From positions 1-49,066 of the forward strand of contig JAIQZQ010000001.1 of NCBI GenBank assembly GCA_021777105.1: a stretch of 49,066 bases of DNA. The letters run 5' to 3'. The translations under genes were made by a program, and so were the position numbers. A model generated the notes under the pieces. The model saw only the letters and a program-made list of their open reading frames with translations, was not told where the DNA came from and did not search any database. Source of the DNA: Candidatus Anammoxibacter sp. (lineage in GTDB: Bacteria; Planctomycetota; Brocadiia; Brocadiales; Anammoxibacteraceae). Each line of letters begins with the position of its first letter. The stretch's first letter is position 1. Shown in pieces: positions 44,922-49,066 of the stretch.

Positions 44922-44979
44922 GTGTCACAGGCATCCTTGCCTGTGTTTCAATTGATCACAGGCAGGATGCCTGTGACAC
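44922..44979. repeat. Inverted pair of hairpin units
   Basis: Left unit 44922-44945 and right unit 44957-44979 are inverted copies with one base insertion. Each unit also folds on itself: CACAGGCA, loop TCCT, TGCCTGTG on the left. The outer sequence is GTGTCAC/GTGACAC. The layout matches the 8802-8875 element, although the sequences are unrelated. It lies 47 bases upstream of the DUF362 start codon and 53 bases from the amidotransferase stop. Confidence 0.85.
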
Positions 44980-45032
44980 TGCAAACTCACTTTGGGCGCT
45001 TTCAAAACATTTTTGTGCCTAAATTGAGCAAT

Positions 45033-45737
45033 TTACTTTATTATTCTTAAAAAGTTTTCATAAAATTTTATAGCCTGTTTATTGTACTCAGCAGAGAACT
45101 CCTTGGCACGCTCAATTATCTTCTCCCTGCTAACCTTATCTCCCATAGACTTCACCTCATCATCATAAGCGTCAAGCCACTCAACAACCATATCATTAGT
45201 AACCTCAAGGTGAAACTGCAAACCATAAGCATTTTCATTATACCTAAACGCCTGATTCGCGCACAAAGGAGACGACGCCAAATGCGCCCCGTTCTCAGGA
45301 ATATCAAACGTATCCCCATGCCATTGAAAAACTTCAATAGTTTTATCAAAACCTTTAAACAAAGGATCATTAACCCCATCCTCAGTCAACTCCACATCAA
45401 ACCACCCTATCTCTTTTTCATGATTCCGCCCCACCTTAGCGCCAGACGCCTTTGAAATCAATTGGGCTCCTAGACACAACCCAAGCATAGGCTTCCCAAT
45501 CCTGAAACAATCCTTTATAAATCGATCATCATCCTTAAGATATGGGTGCGCATCCTCCTCATAAACATTCATCGGCCCGCCCAGAATCACAATCGCCCCA
45601 TATTTTGCCGGATCCTCAGGCAAAGCAGCCCCGTCAAAGACATCAACAGTCTCGTACCCAATCCCCTTATCATCCAAAAAGCTTCCAAACGTCCCCGGCC
45701 CCTCAATACCAATATGTTTTATAAATAGTATAGACAT
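45033..45737 (-). CDS. Type 1 glutamine amidotransferase
   Basis: A 234-residue stand-alone GATase1 domain. The triad is Cys88 (GLCLGAQ), His176 and Glu178 (FHLEV), with the WHGDTF stretch. The IVILGGPMNVYEED beginning is typical of the GMP synthase/YfeJ-like group. The synthetase or acceptor partner is not next to it, so the target of the released ammonia is unknown. No clear ribosome site is seen. Confidence 0.88.
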   Translation of the reverse strand: MSILFIKHIGIEGPGTFGSFLDDKGIGYETVDVFDGAALPEDPAKYGAIVILGGPMNVYEEDAHPYLKDDDRFIKDCFRIGKPMLGLCLGAQLISKASGAKVGRNHEKEIGWFDVELTEDGVNDPLFKGFDKTIEVFQWHGDTFDIPENGAHLASSPLCANQAFRYNENAYGLQFHLEVTNDMVVEWLDAYDDEVKSMGDKVSREKIIERAKEFSAEYNKQAIKFYENFLRIIK

Positions 45738-45863
45738 TATTTAAACAACCTCTTCCAACCGGCAAAGAAAAACCGGACTAATAACAAAAATTGTGTTAGA
45801 AATATAAAAGCAAAAGCAATTAGCCACTAAGAAAAGCTAAAATGGTTAAAAACTAAAGCTTAT

Positions 45864-46000
45864 TAACCACAAATTTTCACTAATCTACTCTAATTTAAAA
45901 GCAAAAAGCGGCTGCCCACGAAAAGACTCGAAATTACACTAAACTAAAAGCAAAAAGCATAGAACACTGATGACACGGATTAAACGGATTTACACTGCTT
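45864..46000 (-). repeat. Dispersed degenerate intergenic repeat, copy 2
   Basis: The reverse complement of 13088-13200: AACCACAAATTTTCACTAAT, then TAATTTAAAAGCAAAAAGC, then AAGCATAGAACACTGATGAC and GGATTAAACGGATTTACAC. The order of pieces is the same on the opposite strand, with an insertion of about 45 bases in the middle. Confidence 0.75.
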
Positions 46001-46111
46001 AAAATAAACAAGGCAAAAGAGAAATATCCAGCATCCCATGACCAGTATCAGAGATAATACAGAAAAATTTTACCCCGATCAAGCCGGAAATAGGTTTTAA
46101 ACTACTCTGGG

Positions 46112-46158
46112 TACAAAATTCCAGTTTTGTAACCGGCATTTCGAGAAGCCCCTGCTTC
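46112..46158. repeat. Two short hairpins upstream of the second ATPase gene
   Basis: TACAAAA/TTTTGTA (46112-46118, 46125-46131) and GAAGC/GCTTC with loop CCCT (46145-46158). The same two hairpins in the same order and direction follow the ATPase gene at 47564-47614. Confidence 0.7.
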
Positions 46159-46261
46159 GCGTTGCATTATTATTAGCAACATCCTAATTTTAATATTTAT
46201 TAAAAAGTTTACAAACTTGCATTTATCGCCAAAAATGAAGAAATATAGAAAAACTAAAAAC

Positions 46262-46290
46262 TTGACAATTTAAAGTTGTACTTTAAAATA
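46262..46290 (+). promoter_or_regulatory. Promoter of the second ATPase gene with built-in palindrome
   Basis: TTGACA (46262-46267), then TTTAAAGT (46269-46276), TGT, ACTTTAAA (46280-46287), a perfect palindrome filling the spacer, and TAAAAT (46284-46289) as -10. The transcript would start around 46296, 2 bases before the ATG at 46298. No Shine-Dalgarno is seen, which suggests a leaderless or near-leaderless message. Confidence 0.65.
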
Positions 46291-46297
46291 GCAAGAA

Positions 46298-47521
46298 ATG
46301 TATATAAGACGATTATTGGAAAAAACATTAAAAGACGCCATAAAAACATTTCCCGCTGTTTTTATAGGAGGCCCAAGGCAATCAGGCAAGACCACCATGG
46401 TAAAGAATGTCTTAGGGGCAACGCATAATTACGTCTCTCTTGACGAACTGGACATCCGCTCTTTTGCGGTTGAAGATCCCAGGGGGTTCTTGGAAAGCCC
46501 TCAAGGCCCGTTAATTATTGACGAGATTCAAAACGCGCCTCTACTGTTATCCTATATTAAAGCGGAAATAGACCGAAACAGAAAACCCGGCAACTGGATA
46601 CTCACCGGATCACAACAGTGGGCATTAATGAAAGGCATCAGCGAAACTTTGGCCGGCCGTGTTGCGGTGTTGAGTTTGCACCCATTTTCCTTGGATGAAA
46701 TAAACAAGAATTTACAACCTGAACTCTCAACAGCCGATGCTTTTATAGACAATTTAAAGACCCGGAACAACATATTTAAGAAAACCGCGGAACAAGGTAA
46801 TTGGATGCTGGAAGGCGGATACCCCGAAGTAGCGCTAAATAAAAAAATATCTAAAAAACTTTGGTTTTCAAGCTATGTTCAAACCTATCTAGACCGGGAT
46901 ATTCGCGGCAACTTAAAAAACTCAAATATTGGCGATTTTGAGAAGTTTTTAAGGCTGTTGGCCGGCAGAACAGGACAGTTATTGAATTTATCAACGCTTG
47001 CAAAAGAGATTGGCATAACCGTTCCCACGGTGAAATCATGGATTTCATTGCTTGAAGCGAACTCCTTAATCTATTTACTAAAGCCTTATAACCGTAATTT
47101 TAAGAAACGATTAATAAAATCTCCTAAATGCTACTTTATGGATACAGGACTGGTTTGTTATCTAGTCGGATTGCAGGATAAAGACCATCTCTTGAATGGC
47201 CCAATGGCCGGCGCGCTGTTTGAAACCGCTTGCATTACCCAGTTTGTCAAACGCTTCTCGGCTCTGGTTGACCCAAGTTCCCTCTATTTCTGGCGAAGCG
47301 TTGACGGAATTGAAGTAGACCTCTTAATCAAAACAGGCAAAAGCATAACGCCTATTGAGTTTAAACTCTCCTCAACAATCAACTATCAACATACGCAACC
47401 AATGCGAAAATGGATGGATTTAGCGGGAGGAATTTCCGGCCACGGTTTCATCATCTGTACATCAAAACAGGTAGGCCAAATTAGCGATAAAATATTTAAA
47501 TGCCACTATTCATTAATATAA
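46298..47521 (+). CDS. AAA ATPase with DUF4143 domain, second copy
   Basis: 407 residues. Walker A is GPRQSGKT (25-32), Walker B is PLIIDEIQNAP (71-81), and a winged-helix-like segment lies in the middle (STLAKEIGITVPTVKSW). The C-terminal DUF4143 part has IEVDLLIKTG and IEFKLSS, a PD-(D/E)XK-like pattern. It is diverged from the ATPase at 14038-15363 and shares only family motifs. It has its own promoter and is flanked by hairpin clusters of the same type on both sides, so it could be a mobile cassette; this is inference. Confidence 0.9.
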   Translation: MYIRRLLEKTLKDAIKTFPAVFIGGPRQSGKTTMVKNVLGATHNYVSLDELDIRSFAVEDPRGFLESPQGPLIIDEIQNAPLLLSYIKAEIDRNRKPGNWILTGSQQWALMKGISETLAGRVAVLSLHPFSLDEINKNLQPELSTADAFIDNLKTRNNIFKKTAEQGNWMLEGGYPEVALNKKISKKLWFSSYVQTYLDRDIRGNLKNSNIGDFEKFLRLLAGRTGQLLNLSTLAKEIGITVPTVKSWISLLEANSLIYLLKPYNRNFKKRLIKSPKCYFMDTGLVCYLVGLQDKDHLLNGPMAGALFETACITQFVKRFSALVDPSSLYFWRSVDGIEVDLLIKTGKSITPIEFKLSSTINYQHTQPMRKWMDLAGGISGHGFIICTSKQVGQISDKIFKCHYSLI

Positions 47522-47563
47522 TTATTGTATAATTTACATCCTGGCTATCAGATGGAGCTCCCT

Positions 47564-47677
47564 GGTTACAAAGCCCCCTGCTTTGTAACCAAAAATTCAA
47601 GAAGCCCCAGCTTCGCGTCCAAAATCGTTTTAAAACTTCGATTTTGGAACGTAATTGCGCATGAAACTCCGTTTCAT
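47564..47677. repeat. Cluster of four short hairpins after the second ATPase gene
   Basis: Four successive stems: GGTTACAAAGC/GCTTTGTAACC (11 bp, loop CCCCT), GAAGC/GCTTC (loop CCCA), CCAAAATCG/CGATTTTGG (11-base loop) and ATGAAAC/GTTTCAT (loop TCC). The first two match the upstream pair at 46112-46158. The 47522-47832 gap holds nothing else except the promoter at 47783. Confidence 0.8.
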
Positions 47678-47782
47678 ATCACACGGATAGTCAAAACCCC
47701 AAATTTTTACCACATTTTTGATTTACTGCAAACCGGCAACAACTTCCTAATTGTTACCCAAAGAGGCTCGCACAAAAGGGTT

Positions 47783-47811
47783 TTGACAAAATAGTATTCA
47801 TAAAATAATAT
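47783..47811 (+). promoter_or_regulatory. Promoter of the RHH antitoxin gene
   Basis: TTGACA (47783-47788), a 17-base spacer and TAATAT (47806-47811). It is followed by a strong AAGGAGATA ribosome site (47817-47825) before ATG 47833. Confidence 0.6.
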
Positions 47812-47832
47812 ATTCGTAAGGAGATAATATTT

Positions 47833-48087
47833 ATGCTATACACAAGAAAGGCGCAAGTTCTTTTTACCAAAGACCAGTTCATTGCGTTGCAAGAGATATC
47901 CTTTAAAACCCATAAGAAGATTGGGGCTTTAATAAGAGAAGCGGTTGTAAAGACATATATAGATGAAAAAAGAAAGACAGATATCGCACAAGCGGTAGAC
48001 AACATCCTTACATTGCCACCAACGCCCGCGCCTGCTAATTACAACAATTGGGAAAAAGAATACACAAAATCAGAACTATCCCATTAA
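47833..48087 (+). CDS. Ribbon-helix-helix antitoxin-like protein (VapB type)
   Basis: An 84-residue protein. Residues 5-45 (KAQVLFTKDQFIALQEIS, then KKIGALIREAVVKTYI) give the beta-helix-helix of CopG/VapB antitoxins, and the tail is flexible and proline-rich (LPPTPAPANYNNW). It has a very good ribosome site and promoter. The following gene is a truncated PIN toxin, so this antitoxin is an orphan. The stop is at 48085-48087. Confidence 0.75.
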   Translation: MLYTRKAQVLFTKDQFIALQEISFKTHKKIGALIREAVVKTYIDEKRKTDIAQAVDNILTLPPTPAPANYNNWEKEYTKSELSH

Positions 48088-48092
48088 TTTAG

Positions 48093-48323
48093 GCAGAACA
48101 AGCCTATCTTTCAACTAAAACGTTCTGTTCAAAGATTTACCCTGTCACACTCCAGGATCTTGACAATGCGCTTTTACTACTTAAAAAGCACAGTTCTATA
48201 AATCCAAGGGACGCCGTTCATGCCGCCACAATGATAAATAACGGTTTAACAAAAATCATTTCCGCAGACACTCATTTTGAACAAATTTCCGATATAAAAC
48301 GCATTGCTCCTGAATCAATTTAG
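48093..48323 (+). pseudogene. Truncated PIN-domain (VapC-type) toxin
   Basis: The frame ending at TAG 48321-48323 encodes the C-terminal half of a PIN nuclease: TFCSKIYPVTLQDLDNALLL, then SINPRDAVHAATMINNG, TKIISADTHFEQ and IKRIAPES. The conserved RDAVHAA and ISADTHF match the third acidic site and the C-terminal Asp. The N-terminal half with the first catalytic Asp is missing; the frame opens after a stop at 48090-48092, close to the antitoxin end. A deletion of roughly 180-200 bases at the antitoxin-toxin junction explains it. Confidence 0.8.
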
Positions 48324-48373
48324 TTGAAGCTCTGCATGCTCTACAAATAGCGGTTCTTAAAATAATAATTTAT

Positions 48374-48419
48374 GGGTCTATAGGTGTTTTTGTGGGTAAA
48401 AACACCTATAGACCCTTTT
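48374..48419 (+). terminator. Strong intrinsic terminator
   Basis: A perfect 18-bp stem GGGTCTATAGGTGTTTTT (48374-48391) with its complement (48398-48415), 6-base loop GTGGGT and TTTT after it. It closes the VapB-remnant transcript. 48324-48600 holds this, the next promoter and nothing else seen. Confidence 0.9.
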
Positions 48420-48470
48420 AATTAAAGCGTTTATTGTTCATTTGCGACATTCCAAAAAGTCAAATTTCGA

Positions 48471-48499
48471 TTGACTGTTATAAAACAAAAGGCAATAAT
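48471..48499 (+). promoter_or_regulatory. Promoter of the RelE-Phd module
   Basis: TTGACT (48471-48476), a 17-base spacer and AATAAT (48494-48499), five of six consensus bases in each box. The leader to ATG 48601 is about 95 bases. The leader is AT-rich and may hold an operator, but no clean palindrome was found. Confidence 0.5.
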
Positions 48500-48600
48500 A
48501 AGTGAGTTGCGCAAATCGTTATTAAATCTGTTTATTATAGTATCCAAATCACGACATATGCGTTAATTTTTGTTTTGCAAAAGAAGGTTTAATATAGAAG

Positions 48601-48900
48601 ATGACTTTTACAATTGAATTTGCCGATTGCATCAAAGAACAATTTAAATATTTGAACGCAAGCCAACGTTCAACAACAATGAAAGGAATAAAAAAACATC
48701 TCTCTTTTGAACCATTGAATGAGACAAAGAACAGAAAGCATCTTCGCCCAAATACTTTGGCTCCATTGGAATTAAGGTTAGAAGAGCTGCGAGTTTTTTA
48801 TGAGGTCAATCCAGAAGAGCCAAGTATTGTCAACATCCTTGCAGTTGATTATAAAAAAGGAAATATTTTGTTTATTGGCGGAAAGGTTGTGGAATTATGA
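48601..48900 (+). CDS. RelE/ParE-family toxin
   Basis: A 99-residue protein with the RelE-like order: MTFTIEFADCIKEQFKYL, a helical region (STTMKGIKKHLSF), NRKHLRPNTLAPLELRL, ELRVFYEV and a C-terminal ILFIGGKVVEL. This branch (RPN..APLELRLE.LRVFYEV) usually pairs with a Phd/YefM antitoxin encoded immediately downstream, as here. Its TGA overlaps the antitoxin ATG by four bases. mRNA cleavage on the ribosome is the expected activity. Confidence 0.85.
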   Translation: MTFTIEFADCIKEQFKYLNASQRSTTMKGIKKHLSFEPLNETKNRKHLRPNTLAPLELRLEELRVFYEVNPEEPSIVNILAVDYKKGNILFIGGKVVEL

Positions 48901-49066
48901 AAATTATTAACATTGATACGGCTGTTAAACCATTGTCTGAGTATGCAAATGAAATTGACAAAGAAATCCTTATATTAGAATCAAAAAATATACCGGTTGC
49001 GGCAATTGTTTCGTTGAAAAATGAAAACTTAGAATCATTAGCTTTAAGCGCGAATCCGGACTTTAT
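48897..49066 (+). CDS. Phd/YefM-like antitoxin, cut by window end
   Basis: The first 56 codons are visible: MKIINIDTAVKPLSEYANEI, then DKEILILESKNIPVAAIVSL. This is the N-terminal prevent-host-death fold with the ...PVAAIVSL strand. It starts in the ATGA overlap with the toxin gene. The C-terminal toxin-binding tail lies beyond the window. Confidence 0.75.
   Translation, partial: MKIINIDTAVKPLSEYANEIDKEILILESKNIPVAAIVSLKNENLESLALSANPDF

Larger units (their letters stand above)
45738..46261. other. Repeat-rich spacer
   Basis: No gene was seen. It contains the second copy of the dispersed degenerate repeat (45864-46000) and a hairpin pair (46112-46158). The rest is AT-rich. Confidence 0.6.

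Noticed and set aside
47525..47794. 89-residue open frame after the second ATPase gene
   Set aside because: It runs through the cluster of four hairpins, has no ribosome site and its codons are dictated by the palindromes.

Overview
The window reads as one continuous piece of a low-GC, Gram-negative bacterial chromosome. It opens inside a 16S rRNA gene read on the minus strand. The EUB338 probe site there carries the GCAGCCTCCCGTAGGAGT variant (474-491), which I recall as the EUB338-IV form associated with Lentisphaerae-type bacteria. With the 5' signature of the rRNA and a Kdo transferase, this suggests a member of the PVC superphylum (Lentisphaerota, Kiritimatiellota or a relative). That placement is an inference from 846 bases of 16S and is only moderately secure. 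Ferredoxin-linked 2-oxoacid oxidation and a HydB-like NuoF fit an anaerobic or fermentative life.

Layout. 1-1.2 kb: 5' part of 16S rRNA with a good minus-strand promoter. 1.2-8.8 kb: a YqaA-type membrane protein, then a plus-strand run with delta, alpha and beta subunits of a 2-oxoacid:ferredoxin oxidoreductase, an agmatinase-family ureohydrolase, a methyltransferase, a small membrane protein and an Uup-type ABC-F ATPase. 8.8-12.3 kb: a decayed accessory segment with a double-hairpin repeat, a broken HicB antitoxin and a group II intron with its reverse transcriptase. 12.3-15.5 kb: a DUF1439-like lipoprotein, a TIM-barrel isomerase-like protein and an AAA/DUF4143 ATPase preceded by a 32-bp periodic repeat. 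15.5-17.5 kb: a gene-poor stretch holding one shattered gene. 17.5-33.8 kb: a complete 14-gene complex I operon on the minus strand (nuoA to nuoN), with a PAS-GAF protein inserted between nuoF and nuoG. 34.2-34.4 kb: tRNA-Cys and tRNA-Leu behind a strong promoter.

34.6-42.9 kb: housekeeping genes on the plus strand: secA, Kdo transferase (waaA), metK and ahcY (the activated-methyl cycle), then an exported ATP-dependent DNA ligase overlapping an RppH-type Nudix hydrolase. 42.9-49.1 kb: an accessory segment with a HigB/HigA-like toxin-antitoxin pair, a Tat-exported DUF362 protein, a glutamine amidotransferase, a second DUF4143 ATPase flanked by clusters of short hairpins, an RHH antitoxin whose PIN toxin is truncated, and a RelE-Phd module cut by the window end.

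The core metabolism is coherent. The oxidoreductase supplies reduced ferredoxin, complex I handles respiratory electrons, and MetK/AhcY supply and recycle methyl donors for enzymes such as the 6.0 kb methyltransferase. Most unusual signals are at the edges of genes: operator-like repeats, hairpin repeats whose arms covary between copies, broken toxin-antitoxin modules, and domain-level oddities in NuoF, NuoM, the ligase and the inserted PAS-GAF protein. No CRISPR array, prophage or integrase was seen.
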